64,000 nt of DNA from Gemmatimonadaceae bacterium (GCA_036496605.1 DASXKV010000015.1:1-64000), one strand, 5' to 3'; shown: positions 43,180 through 52,261, counted from the first letter of the stretch. The notes: generated by a model from the letters alone, not told the origin. Numbers and translations: made by a program.

Positions 43180-44506
43180 GCGCACCGCGGCGACGAGCCG
43201 CGAGACGTTCGCCTCCCGGCTCGGTGGGTTGCTGACCATCGTCGGCGTGTCCGTAGGGCTCGGCCACGTGTGGCGCTTTCCGTACATGGTCGGGAAGTTC
43301 GGCGGCGCCGCGTTCGTCCTCTTCTATGTGCTCGTGTCGGTGATCATCGGCGTCCCTGCGCTGATGGCCGAATTCGCGCTCGGCCGGAGCGGGCGGCGCG
43401 GACCCGTGGGCGCGTTCGAGCGCGGCGGCTTGCCATATGGACGTTATGTCGGGTGGTTCCTCTTTTTCGTGGTGACAGCGGCCACCGGCTACTACTCGGC
43501 CGTCATCGGCTGGGTGCTCTGGTACACGGTGGGTCAGATCGCGATGCTCGCACAGGTTCGTTTTGACGCCGCCGCGATTCTCCCGCCCAGCCATGGATTT
43601 GTGCTCCGGTCGTTCCTGCTCCAGCTCTCCTGCACCGCAGTCGTGCTCCTCGCTTGCGCGGCCGTGCTCGTGAAGGGCGTGCGGAAGGGCATCGAGGTCG
43701 TGAGCACTATCGTGCTGCCGGCGATGACCGTCGTCACCCTCGCCGTCATGGTACGAACGCTCACGCTGCCCAATGCGTGGCGAGGCGTACAGTGGTACCT
43801 GCTCGAGTTCCGCTTCCATGATCTCTCGGCGAACGTGATGGCCGCGGCCATCGGGCACGCGATCTTTGCGCTATCGTTAGGCGGGACGTTCATGGTCGTA
43901 TATGGGTCGTACCTGCACGCCGACGAGCGGCTCGCGCGTCCCGCGGTGTGGACCGTCATCGGCGACACCGGGTCGTCGCTCATCGCCGGCCTTGCCATTA
44001 TACCAGCCGTGTTCGCATTCGGGCTCTCGCCCGCCGCGGGGCCTGGGTTGATCTTCGACACGCTGCCGAAGGTGTTCGCGGCGATGCCGGCAGGCTGGCT
44101 GTTCGGCGCGTTGTTTTTCCTCAGCCTCGTCGGAGCGGGCTACCTCTCCGACATCGGCGCGCTGGAGGTGCTGGTGGCCGGGCTCACCGACAACACGCGG
44201 CTCTCGCGTGCGAACGCGGTGTGGGTGATGTCGGCCGCGTGCTTCATCCTCTCGATCCCGCCCAGCATCAACATGTCCATCTTCGTGCCGTGGGACCTCA
44301 CGTTCGGCTCCGGCATGCAGACACTCGGCTCGCTACTCGCGGTGGTGACCGTCGGCTGGTGCCTGAGCCGCGCCGCGGCGCTCGCGGAGCTGTTCCGCGC
44401 CGGCGAGACGCCGGTACCGATGTGGATGTTCTACTGGATCCGCTTCGGGATACCGCTCATCATCGTGGGCGTCGGCGTGTACTGGCTGCAAGGGCTTAGG
44501 GGCTAG
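43127..44506 (+). CDS. Sodium-dependent transporter, SLC6/NSS family
   Basis: The 459-residue protein shows the NSS signature in TM1 (LTIVGVSVGLGHVWRFPYMV), the unwound TM6 region with GHAIFALSLGGTFMVVYGSY, and about 11-12 TM helices overall. Bacterial members (LeuT, MhsT, TnaT) import amino acids with sodium. It overlaps the PLP enzyme by about 50 bases and its stop codon lies in the first units of a heptamer array. In this operon it probably imports the compound that the PLP enzyme and decarboxylase degrade. Confidence 0.92.
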   Translation: MTSTARSTPSPTSSAPAERTAATSRETFASRLGGLLTIVGVSVGLGHVWRFPYMVGKFGGAAFVLFYVLVSVIIGVPALMAEFALGRSGRRGPVGAFERGGLPYGRYVGWFLFFVVTAATGYYSAVIGWVLWYTVGQIAMLAQVRFDAAAILPPSHGFVLRSFLLQLSCTAVVLLACAAVLVKGVRKGIEVVSTIVLPAMTVVTLAVMVRTLTLPNAWRGVQWYLLEFRFHDLSANVMAAAIGHAIFALSLGGTFMVVYGSYLHADERLARPAVWTVIGDTGSSLIAGLAIIPAVFAFGLSPAAGPGLIFDTLPKVFAAMPAGWLFGALFFLSLVGAGYLSDIGALEVLVAGLTDNTRLSRANAVWVMSAACFILSIPPSINMSIFVPWDLTFGSGMQTLGSLLAVVTVGWCLSRAAALAELFRAGETPVPMWMFYWIRFGIPLIIVGVGVYWLQGLRG

Positions 44507-44623
44507 GGGCTAGGGGCTAGGGGCTAGGGCCTAGGGCGTAGGGGCTAGGGGGCTAGGGGCTAGGGCCGGCGATGACCATCTTTGCGCCTGGTCCTAGCCC
44601 CTAGTCCCTAGACCCTAGCCCCT
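44494..44623 (+). repeat. Inverted heptamer arrays without a gene (GGCTAGG / CCTAGCC)
   Basis: Ten 7-bp units of consensus GGCTAGG (44494-44564, one extra G at 44550) are followed by a 28-base spacer and then four units of the complement CCTAGCC (44593-44623). The arms can fold into a long hairpin. The layout is that of the arrays around the four-helix-bundle gene at 6727-7292, but with a different heptamer and no gene. CTAG, normally scarce in bacteria, occurs in most units. Confidence 0.9.
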
Positions 44624-44630
44624 CTCCAAC

Positions 44631-45407
44631 ATGTCCGTGCTCACTGAGCTCATCGCCGCGCTCGACCGCGGCACGCTGAAGGTCGTGGATCTCACCCAGC
44701 CGCTCGGCCCAGACACGCCCGTGATCGGGCTGCCGCCGATGTTCGCGCCATCGCCCGGCGTCTCGATGGACGTCATCTCGCGCTACGACGACCAGGGGCC
44801 GGCGTGGTACTGGAACACCATAACGATGGGCGAGCACACCGGCACGCACTTCGACGCGCCCGTGCACTGGGTCACGGGAAAGGACCTGCCCGACAACCGG
44901 TGTGACACGATCTCGCCGCGGCGGTTCATCGGCCCGGCGTGCGTGATCGACGTGACCGCCGAGGTCGCGGGCAACGAGGACTTCCTCTTGATGCCGGACC
45001 ATGTGACCGCCTGGGAACGCAAGAACGGCCGCATCGCGCCTCACGCGTGGGTGCTGCTCCGTACCGACTGGAGCAAGCGCACCGATCGTGAGCGTTTTCT
45101 CAATGTGACGCCGGAGGGTCCGCACAGCCCGGGCTTTCACCGGAGCACGTCCGAGCTGCTGGCGAAGGAGCGCGACATTCTCGGCGTGGGCGTGGAGACG
45201 GTGGGCACCGACGCCGGGCAGGCCGGCCGGTTCGACCCGCCGTTCCCGAACCACGCGACGATGCACGGCAATGGAAAGTTCGGGCTGGCCAGCCTGTGCA
45301 ACCTCGACCAGCTGCCGGCGACCGGCGCCGTGGTGATCGCGGCGCCGCTCAAGATCGTGGACGGAAGCGGTAGTCCATTGCGCGTGCTGGCGATTGCGCC
45401 TGCATAA
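44631..45407 (+). CDS. Cyclase-family hydrolase (kynurenine formamidase-like)
   Basis: The 258-residue protein has the cyclase/KynB metal motif GEHTGTHFDAPVHW (around residues 67-80), the N-terminal VVDLTQPLGPDTP and the C-terminal HATMHGNGKFGLASLCNLDQ. Members are Mn/Zn-dependent amidohydrolases, for example kynurenine formamidase and isatin hydrolase. It is the last gene of the decarboxylase-PLP-symporter unit, separated from the symporter only by the heptamer arrays, so it probably opens or deacylates the imported substrate or an intermediate. Confidence 0.87.
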   Translation: MSVLTELIAALDRGTLKVVDLTQPLGPDTPVIGLPPMFAPSPGVSMDVISRYDDQGPAWYWNTITMGEHTGTHFDAPVHWVTGKDLPDNRCDTISPRRFIGPACVIDVTAEVAGNEDFLLMPDHVTAWERKNGRIAPHAWVLLRTDWSKRTDRERFLNVTPEGPHSPGFHRSTSELLAKERDILGVGVETVGTDAGQAGRFDPPFPNHATMHGNGKFGLASLCNLDQLPATGAVVIAAPLKIVDGSGSPLRVLAIAPA

Positions 45408-45423
45408 CGGATACACGCTCTTC

Positions 45424-45710
45424 ACATGACCGTCTTAACCAGCTTCCGCTGCACAATCGCTCCACGAACCTGCGAATCCTGAAGCTTGTTGAACGCCGGG
45501 AGCGGCTGGAGCTCCACCGCGTGACGTGAACGAGGGTCTCTCCGGACTGGTCGACACGGAGGATCTCGACAAGCCCGCGGACGACGACAAAACAGGACGC
45601 ATGCGTCTCGCCGGACTCCATCAACGTTTCACCTCGCTTCATCGACCGTCGTGCCAACTCACCTCGGCGCGTCACGACCGTCAGGGTCGCCCCGATTTCC
45701 ACTTCAAACA
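45424..45710 (-). pseudogene. cNMP-binding-domain fragment joined to an unrelated gene end
   Basis: On the minus strand one frame reads RGETLMESGETHASCFVVVR and GLVEILRVDQSGETLVHVTR, the start of a cyclic-nucleotide-binding (CAP-like) domain such as those fused to thioredoxin reductases. It stops making sense near 45513. From there another frame reads FNKLQDSQVRGAIVQRKLVK to a stop near 45424, resembling the C-terminus of a medium-chain dehydrogenase. Both parts lack the rest of their genes. The remaining bases of the 45408-45914 gap show no gene. Confidence 0.45.
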
Positions 45711-45914
45711 CTTGTCTCCGAAGAATTAAACACGGCCCGCGGCCCTCGGCTAAAAGCTCGTAGATCAGAAGTTGCGAAATGTCCCGTTTCCAACGGCAGC
45801 GGGCGCCAGCGGCGCATGACACTTACACCGGGACCCCCTCCGACGTCTCGCGCGACGCCGCGCCTGCGCGTTGTTGGTTGTGGTGGGGTTCACTGTGGGG
45901 TGGAGGGACTCGTT

Positions 45915-47141
45915 ATGCAGCAGATGTGGAAGCGGTATGCATGCCTTGCTGGGCCGGTGCTCGTGGCGGTGATGGCGTGCAGCACGGCGGAAAGCCCGAT
46001 GGGGCCTACCCGGCGTCCCACTCTCCTCCCGAGCGGGGAGGGCATCCGCGCGAGCGTGAGCCCGGATGGGGAGCCGATGGCGTTCGATCCTGAGAACGGA
46101 GTGTGGTACACCTTGCAGGAAGAGTATAATCGCATCAAGGTGACTCTGAGCGACGGGACGCTCCGCGCGATCCTGCTCGATGACGACCAAGTGCGGGCCG
46201 ATGCGGCAAACGTCTTTTACGATGTCGTTGAAGATGGGGCTACCTACGTTGAGTCAATGCTCAACAACAATCCGCCCCCCGACACGACGTGCGGGGCGGG
46301 GAGGGACCCGTCATCCTGCGGCGGGACCGCGCGCATCCCAGTCGGGGCGCCGTCGCTCGCGCGGTCGCCTGGGGCGCTCGCCGCGCCAGTAGCCGGGCCA
46401 CGCCCATCGGGTCGTCCCGCCTTCAGCGTCGGACTCGGTACGTCCCGGCCGCCCGGGCGGGCGCGCCCGGCCGGTTTCCGCCCCTCGCCCCTCCATAAGC
46501 CGTGGCGCTTCACGCGCGTCGCGCATCATCCTGTCTCTCGGACGTCGCCACCGTCCCTCGCGCATGGCGCCCCGACGTTGGGAGCCCTCTCTGCGGCGCA
46601 ACCTGTCCCGCTCGTGCTCGGCGACCCGGCTCCGGGCGACGGCCTCTGGCCTGCCGGGCTCCCGACGCGCGAGATCACGTCCATTATCGATGGCATGCAA
46701 GGCCCCGACCCAAGCTGTTTAGACATCGCAAACGAGCTTTATCGCATGGTCCACCAGACCCGAAGCGACATGACGGACTACTTTCATACGTTGCGCGATG
46801 TCGTCTTTGGCATGCCGACCGTCTCGCTACCCGTGGCAATGATGAACGACGCCGCCGACGTGACGATTGGCTGGGAGCTTGGCGGGACCGCGGCAGCCGG
46901 CGCGATCAGTGAGGCCGGCGCGACGAAGATGCGGTCACAGATTTATCTCAACTTTCTGGCCTTGGAGTACAAGGCCTTCGGCTGTTGGAACAACTCGTGG
47001 CCGGATGCCCCCGCGCAGGGGCCGATGCAAATATCGTCGGCCGGGAATTACACCTGCAGCAATGATAGCTACGAGGTCGTCGATGACAACACGGGGGCCG
47101 ATTACACCGTGACCGTGTACGATTGTGAGTATGCGATTTGA
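45915..47141 (+). CDS. Hypothetical lipoprotein
   Basis: The 408-residue product has a lipoprotein signal (CLAGPVLVAVMAC). The middle (residues 115-230) is a Pro/Arg/Ser/Ala-rich low-complexity stretch that looks disordered, and the C-terminal 150 residues look folded with several Cys (CLDIANELYRMVHQTRSDMT; CWNNSW; YTCSNDSYEVVDDN). GGAGGG lies 7 bases before the ATG. No known family recognised. Local base use around 46290-46500 is especially GC-rich. It may be cotranscribed with the two genes downstream. Confidence 0.65.
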   Translation: MQQMWKRYACLAGPVLVAVMACSTAESPMGPTRRPTLLPSGEGIRASVSPDGEPMAFDPENGVWYTLQEEYNRIKVTLSDGTLRAILLDDDQVRADAANVFYDVVEDGATYVESMLNNNPPPDTTCGAGRDPSSCGGTARIPVGAPSLARSPGALAAPVAGPRPSGRPAFSVGLGTSRPPGRARPAGFRPSPLHKPWRFTRVAHHPVSRTSPPSLAHGAPTLGALSAAQPVPLVLGDPAPGDGLWPAGLPTREITSIIDGMQGPDPSCLDIANELYRMVHQTRSDMTDYFHTLRDVVFGMPTVSLPVAMMNDAADVTIGWELGGTAAAGAISEAGATKMRSQIYLNFLALEYKAFGCWNNSWPDAPAQGPMQISSAGNYTCSNDSYEVVDDNTGADYTVTVYDCEYAI

Positions 47142-47185
47142 AGAATGACGGTTGAACAAAACCTAAACACTGCGGCGGCGATGCC

Positions 47186-47743
47186 ATGATGGCTTCTCTT
47201 CGTTGTTCCAGTCGCGCGGCGTGGCGGGCCGCGCGCGCGTGGCGCCGATCGTGGATCGTCGCCGTCCTCGCACTGCTCATCGGCACCGGGCGTGTGGCCG
47301 CGCAAGCGGACAGTGCGATTATTCTCGTGCTCCCGTCCCTCGGCCGCGCGACGACGTGTAGTACCTCGGTAGACCGAGGCGTGGTCACGGTCAGCCTGGA
47401 CGTGAACGCTGGTCCCTTGGGGGATGCACGGAAGGTAGCGGGCACCTTTGATAGCACGGGACGCCCCTTAACTCTCCTCGACGTCGCGACGCGCGCCCAA
47501 AGGCCGATGATCGAATCAGCGGCGGTGCGGTTCGATAGCAGCGGGCGGGCGGTCGGGGGGGTCGGACAGTCCTACACCCCGGCCGACTTTACCAGAGACT
47601 CAACGGGCGCGTGGCAGCATCGGGCCGACCGCCCGTCGTTTCGTCGGTTGACGCGCACGCAATTCACCCAAGCCGAGCAGGTGAGCGCGTGGCTCTGGCA
47701 GCGAGCGTGCCGCCCGACCGCGCGCCGGATGCCAGGGCGATGA
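47186..47743 (+). CDS. Hypothetical secreted protein
   Basis: The 185-residue product has an Arg-rich N-terminus followed by a hydrophobic leader (WIVAVLALLIGTGRVAAQA) and a beta-rich body (GVVTVSLDVNAGPLGDARKV, AVRFDSSGRAVGGVGQSYTP) without recognised motif. Its stop overlaps the ATG of the next gene (ATGA), implying coupled translation. Function unknown. Confidence 0.6.
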   Translation: MMASLRCSSRAAWRAARAWRRSWIVAVLALLIGTGRVAAQADSAIILVLPSLGRATTCSTSVDRGVVTVSLDVNAGPLGDARKVAGTFDSTGRPLTLLDVATRAQRPMIESAAVRFDSSGRAVGGVGQSYTPADFTRDSTGAWQHRADRPSFRRLTRTQFTQAEQVSAWLWQRACRPTARRMPGR

Positions 47744-48123
47744 TGCGGATTGCGGGCCTGCTCTACGTCGTCGTCGGCGGCGTGTTCGTCGCCTGTCTCG
47801 TGGCGCTCGCGAGCGGCGTTTCGTGGGCGACGCTCGCGCGTGGTCGCGCGCCAGGTGGACCGCTCGCGCCGCGTCGCCGCGCGCTGGTGGTGGTGGTGGC
47901 CGTGGCCCGCCTGCTGGTGATGGGCCTCGTCGCGACGCGCGCTGGGCTCCTGGGGCCGACGCGTCTCCTCGCGCCAGGGCCGTCCCTGTGGATCATCGGC
48001 GTGATCGATCTCGCGGCCGCCGTGAGCTACGGCCGCACGTCGGATTGGGTCGGGCGCCGTCTCTGGGCTCCATTGTGCGCACTGCTCGCGGCCCTTATGG
48101 CGGTCGTCCTGCTCACCCGGTGA
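47740..48123 (+). CDS. Small hypothetical membrane protein
   Basis: The 127-residue protein has about four hydrophobic segments (LLYVVVGGVFVACLVALASG; ALVVVVAVARLLVMGLVAT; LWIIGVIDLAAAVSYG; LCALLAALMAVVLLT). The tandem ATGATG start overlaps the upstream stop. A strong hairpin terminator follows 35 bases after the stop. Resembles small uncharacterised inner-membrane proteins. Confidence 0.6.
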   Translation: MMRIAGLLYVVVGGVFVACLVALASGVSWATLARGRAPGGPLAPRRRALVVVVAVARLLVMGLVATRAGLLGPTRLLAPGPSLWIIGVIDLAAAVSYGRTSDWVGRRLWAPLCALLAALMAVVLLTR

Positions 48124-48158
48124 CGCGCGTGCCTGCCTGCGTCGTGCCCAAAGAACAA

Positions 48159-48186
48159 CGAGCGGCGGGATGATCTCCGCCGCTCG
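48159..48186 (+). terminator. Hairpin terminator ending in the genome-wide octamer
   Basis: CGAGCGGCGG pairs perfectly with CCGCCGCTCG across the loop GATGATCT. The right arm runs directly into TTAGGC, so the 3' side ends CTCGTTAGGC, like the right end of an attC site, although no RYYYAAC box precedes the left arm. Confidence 0.7.
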
Positions 48187-48226
48187 TTAGGCTTCGTTCT
48201 TCATGTGCGCCGTGCCGCCCGCCAGC

Positions 48227-48583
48227 CTAACGACAAGATTTCAGTTGGACGCGAATCTTCTCCGAGCCGTATCGCGCCATGAGTCCAACGACGAGGCCAC
48301 CGGCCATGGGCACCACGATTGCCCAGCCGCCGAGCGCGTTGCGAGCAGGCGAGACAAGCGTCCCCGCGAATTGGTGATAGTAGACGAGATTCGTGATCGC
48401 GCCGATCAACCAGACGAGGGTATAGGCGACACCAGCGCCGATAGCGCCGACGACGAGCGCCATGAGCGTGAGACGCAGTAGCCGCAGATCGGTCGTGAAG
48501 TCCCCGAGGCGGGAACTGGCCGGCTGCGGAGTCGCGGTGGCGTCTCGGAAGGGTTTCTCCGATCGAGTTCGCCGAGTGTGCAA
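48227..48583 (-). pseudogene. ClC-type chloride channel, N-terminal fragment
   Basis: The 118-residue frame matches the N-terminus of ClC family channels/antiporters: LGDFTTDLRLLRLTLMALVV, GAIGAGVAYTLVWLIGAITN and PMAGGLVVGLMARYGSEKIR. In intact proteins the last segment continues GHGIPEA, the first selectivity-filter loop; here it breaks after KIR and stops seven residues later. About 85 percent of the gene is missing. The break lies about 25 bases from a GCCTAACG octamer. Confidence 0.8.
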
Positions 48584-48708
48584 CCCGCGCGCGATCCTCG
48601 TGCGTCCTCCCGACGTAGTGGGACGGACATCGCCCGTCCCATCGGCAATCTATATGGGTGACCTATGGAAATACGAGGGCGCGAAACGCCAAAGTCTTGG
48701 CGCGTTGA

Positions 48709-51177
48709 CTAGTCGGCGCGCAGAGCGATCGACGGGTCGAGCCGCGACGCGCGCCGCGCCGGAACCCAGCTCGCCACGAATGCAGCTACAAACAACGCGG
48801 CCGCCGCGCCCAGCATCACCGGGGCGTCGGCCGGTTTCACATCGGCGAGCGACGACTGCAGACCGCGTGCGAGCACAAACGACGACGCCGCGCCGAGCAC
48901 GACACCGATCAACGCGTCCGTCAGTGCTTGCCGAGTGACGAGCAGCCGCACGTCGCGCGAATCCGCGCCGAGCGCCAGCCGCACGCCGATCTCGCGCGTA
49001 CGCAGCCCGACGAGATACGAGATCACGCCGTAGATTCCGAATCCGCCCATCACCGTAGCGACGAGCGCCGCGATCGCGAGCAGCAGACTGATGAATGACG
49101 TTCGCGCCGTCGCCGCGGCTAGCAACTCCCGCAGCGGCATCACGCGATACAACGGCAGCGCGGGATCGATCGCGTTGATGGCGCTTCTTACCGGCCGCGC
49201 GATAGCCGACGCATCAGCGGACGATCGCACGACGAAGGCGAGGTTGCGCGGCATCCATGGCTTTCCCGCCGCATTCAGTGTCACGAGTGGGCTGTACACC
49301 TCGGCCGTCGCCGGCTGATCGAGTCCCGCTCCGTGCACGTCGCCGACCACGCCGACGATTGTCTTCCAGGGATCGAGCGCGTTCATCTTGATACGCTTCC
49401 CGATCGCGGTCGTCGGGCTGCGCCAAAAACGAACGGCGAACGCCGAGCTCACGACGAGCTCCGGCGGCCCTTTCGACGGCGCACCGTTCGCCTCGGGTGC
49501 CTCGAACAGCCGGCCGGCGACGACGGAAATTCCCATCGCTTTGAAGTAGCCGGGAGTCGCGAAGTTGATCTGATGCAGGCTCGGAATCTCTCCCGTTCGC
49601 AGGGGGTGGTCCTCGACGAAGACCGCGCTGTCCTGTGCAGCCTCGGCGTCGAGCGGCAGTTTCGTTATCACGCCGGTCGCACTCACCCCGGGAATCGCGT
49701 CAATCGCATTGAGCGCACGAACGATCATCTCCGCGCCGTCGCGCGTCGCCGGATAGGTCGCGTCGGGAAGCGCGATGCGAAACGCCACCGCGTGCTCCGC
49801 CTTGAACCCCGAATCGACCGCGCGGAGCCGCGCGAAGGTCCGCGCGAACAGGCCTGCACCGAAGACGAGCACCATCGCCAGCGCGACCTGCGCGACCACC
49901 AACGCACGACGCGCCCGATTGCGGGAGCGACCGTTGGTCGCGGACCGGCCGCTCGAAGCGAGCACCGAGGCGAGAGACATCCCGTTCAGGCGCAACAGCG
50001 GCAATGCACTGACGACGAGCGCCGCGAGCGCCGCGACCGCGGCCGTCAGCGCGATGACGAATCCATCAACGCGCACTTCGCTCAATCGGGGAATCGCCGC
50101 CGCGGCGTCGATCGACTGGAGCGAGCGAACTCCGATCACGGCAAGTCCGAGCCCGAGCATTCCCCCGAGCGCCGAGATGACCATCGCCTCCGACAACAAT
50201 TCCGCGAGCAATCGTATACGCGCCGCCCCCAGTGCGCTGCGCACCGCGAGCTCGCGCTCGCGCGACTCGGCGCGCGCCAGAAACAGATTCGACACGTTCG
50301 CGCACGCGATGACGAGCAGCAGCCCGACGGCGCCGAACACGATCCATAACACATGTCCGACGTCGCCGACGACGACGTCGCGCAACGGGCGCACCACCGC
50401 CTTCATGTGCGTCGCCTCGATCGCGCCCGCCGTCAATCTGCCGGGGAAAACCTCCGGCACGCGTGGCAGCAGTCGCTGCAGATCCGTCGTCGCCGATGCG
50501 AGCGAGACGCCGTCGCGCAATCGCGCGACGACACGGTAATCGAACGCAGCCGACTTCGTATTTGCGGCGTCGAGCTGAAGCGGAATCCACAACAGCGCGT
50601 CCGCGGTTGGAAACTCGAAATCGGGAGGCATCACACCAACGATCTGCCGCATCACGCCGTCGACGAGCAATGACGCGTCGATGGCGCGCGGATCGGCGCC
50701 AAACTGTCGCCTCCAAAGACGATGGCTGAGCACGACGATCTTGGGCGCGCCCGGATCCACGTCCGCTTCCGTCATTCCGCGGCCTAACGCCGGAACCGCG
50801 CGCAGCGCGCGAAAGACACTTGCCGTCGCAAGGGCTCCATTCACGCGCTCGGCTCTGCCGGCTTCCGCGCTCGAGGGCATCGAAACGTTCGCCGATGTCG
50901 CCCGATAGGCGCCGACATCGGTGAAGACCCGATTCTCGCGGCGATACAACAGGTACGTCGCGTCGGACTGATCGACGTGAAGCGGGCCGGAGACGTCCAG
51001 TACGTGCGAGAGATCGACGAGACGATCGGCGTGGTCAAAGGGCATCGGCCGCAGGAGCACACTGTCAACGAGTGTGAACACGGCCGCGGTGCCGCCGATG
51101 CCGAGCATCAGCGTGACAACGGCGGCGAGCGTGAATGTTTTCGCGCGCAGCAGGCGACGGATGGCATGTCGGATCAT
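48709..51177 (-). CDS. ADOP-family ABC transporter permease
   Basis: The 822-residue permease starts MIRHAIRRLLRAKTFTLAAV with TM1 VVTLMLGIGGTAAVFTLVDS, then periplasmic domain 1 (AVPALGRGMTEADVDPG; IVGVMPPDFEFP), FtsX domain 1 (LLLVIACANVSNLFLARAES; ELAVRSALGAARIRLLAEL), periplasmic domain 2 (PGYFKAMGISVVAGRLFEAP) and FtsX domain 2 (GIYGVISYLVGLRTREIGVR; LALGADSRDVRLL). It ends LDPSIALRAD. It stands alone; the adjacent cytochrome gene on the same strand is upstream of it with a 55-base gap, so cotranscription is possible. No ATPase is linked. Confidence 0.92.
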   Translation of the reverse strand: MIRHAIRRLLRAKTFTLAAVVTLMLGIGGTAAVFTLVDSVLLRPMPFDHADRLVDLSHVLDVSGPLHVDQSDATYLLYRRENRVFTDVGAYRATSANVSMPSSAEAGRAERVNGALATASVFRALRAVPALGRGMTEADVDPGAPKIVVLSHRLWRRQFGADPRAIDASLLVDGVMRQIVGVMPPDFEFPTADALLWIPLQLDAANTKSAAFDYRVVARLRDGVSLASATTDLQRLLPRVPEVFPGRLTAGAIEATHMKAVVRPLRDVVVGDVGHVLWIVFGAVGLLLVIACANVSNLFLARAESRERELAVRSALGAARIRLLAELLSEAMVISALGGMLGLGLAVIGVRSLQSIDAAAAIPRLSEVRVDGFVIALTAAVAALAALVVSALPLLRLNGMSLASVLASSGRSATNGRSRNRARRALVVAQVALAMVLVFGAGLFARTFARLRAVDSGFKAEHAVAFRIALPDATYPATRDGAEMIVRALNAIDAIPGVSATGVITKLPLDAEAAQDSAVFVEDHPLRTGEIPSLHQINFATPGYFKAMGISVVAGRLFEAPEANGAPSKGPPELVVSSAFAVRFWRSPTTAIGKRIKMNALDPWKTIVGVVGDVHGAGLDQPATAEVYSPLVTLNAAGKPWMPRNLAFVVRSSADASAIARPVRSAINAIDPALPLYRVMPLRELLAAATARTSFISLLLAIAALVATVMGGFGIYGVISYLVGLRTREIGVRLALGADSRDVRLLVTRQALTDALIGVVLGAASSFVLARGLQSSLADVKPADAPVMLGAAAALFVAAFVASWVPARRASRLDPSIALRAD

Positions 51178-51232
51178 GATTCGATGTTATGGTCGCCGCG
51201 CGCCAAAGTCAGTGTCTCCAACGTGAGAATTG

Positions 51233-52261
51233 CTATGGCTCCATCGAGGCGACGTACGCGGCCAGGTTCACAATGTCCTCATCAGTCAACTTCATCACGA
51301 CCGCCTTCATCGCAATAGCGTTCTTCCCGTCGCGCGTGCCGCTCTTGAAATCGTAGAGCTGGCGTGCTGTTGCGGTCGGCGAGTGACTGGCGATGCGCGG
51401 GAACACGTCTCCCATGCCTTGCAGACCTTCGCCGTGACATGAAGCGCATGGCGTGGTCTTGCCATTACCGCCGGTCTTCGCAAGCGCCTCGCCCTTCCTG
51501 ATGCTGCCCGTGGGCACGTATGCGACGAAGCCGGAGCTCGGATCGCGCAGCTCGGTGCGTTCAAAGTCTTCGGGAACTTCGATGATGCGCATACCAATTG
51601 GCTCCGTGGCTCCGCTCGGATCGACCTGCTGCACGGCGTGAGCAGCCGGATGAGTGATCGGTGCCATGTCTGTCTCCACGATCCGCAGCTTCTTCACCGG
51701 CTTGATGGAGTGGAAGTACTCTGCGGCCTGACGAGCTTCGTCCAGCGTCACACCTTTCGCGATCGCGACCATCAGCGCAAGCGGCGCAGCCGGAATCGAC
51801 GCGTGCCGTTTGTCGTTCTTCATATCGACGATCTGTTGCACGATGTACTCGACAGGCAGGTCACGAAGATCGCCCGTATCCGGTTTGCCGCTTCCGTCGA
51901 TGAGGTGGCACTGGCCGCACGCGTTATACGCGCCAGCTCTCCCCTCGATCACCGGCGCCGGCGGCGCCGGATGCCGGTCAGGAAACCAGTCGATCGTGGC
52001 AGGGCTGCCATTGATTTGTGTGAGGGTGAATGCCTGCTTGCTCCCAAGGACGTGGAAGAGCGTTCCGTCTTCCTTTCGTGTGTCGGGAATCCCGCGAGGG
52101 TACGGCCAGGCGGGATAGTCGGTGCGGCCAAGATTCGCAGGCGGACCGTAGTTCGGCTTCGGCGCGGCTGAGGGCTTGGCAGCATGCCGCGTGCATGAAC
52201 CAAAGAGGACTGCGACCGCGCAGGCGCATCCCAGCAGTACGAATGGCCTAACAGAAGACAT
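51233..52261 (-). CDS. Dihaem cytochrome c lipoprotein
   Basis: The 342-residue product has a lipoprotein-like leader (LLGCACAVAVLFGSC) and two class I cytochrome c sites, CGQCH near residue 95 and CASCH near 275. Distal Met ligands are plausible in the C-terminal part (GMGDVFPRIASHS; MKLTDEDIVNLAAYVASMEP). This is the pattern of periplasmic electron carriers fused in tandem. The start at 52261 gives a compact lipoprotein signal; 52273 is an alternative. The redox partner is not visible. Confidence 0.85.
   Translation of the reverse strand: MSSVRPFVLLGCACAVAVLFGSCTRHAAKPSAAPKPNYGPPANLGRTDYPAWPYPRGIPDTRKEDGTLFHVLGSKQAFTLTQINGSPATIDWFPDRHPAPPAPVIEGRAGAYNACGQCHLIDGSGKPDTGDLRDLPVEYIVQQIVDMKNDKRHASIPAAPLALMVAIAKGVTLDEARQAAEYFHSIKPVKKLRIVETDMAPITHPAAHAVQQVDPSGATEPIGMRIIEVPEDFERTELRDPSSGFVAYVPTGSIRKGEALAKTGGNGKTTPCASCHGEGLQGMGDVFPRIASHSPTATARQLYDFKSGTRDGKNAIAMKAVVMKLTDEDIVNLAAYVASMEP

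Noticed and set aside
48159..48193. A complete attC site at the hairpin after the small membrane protein gene
   Set aside because: The right end fits GTTRRRY, but the left arm is preceded by GAAC rather than an RYYYAAC box; I keep it as a terminator.
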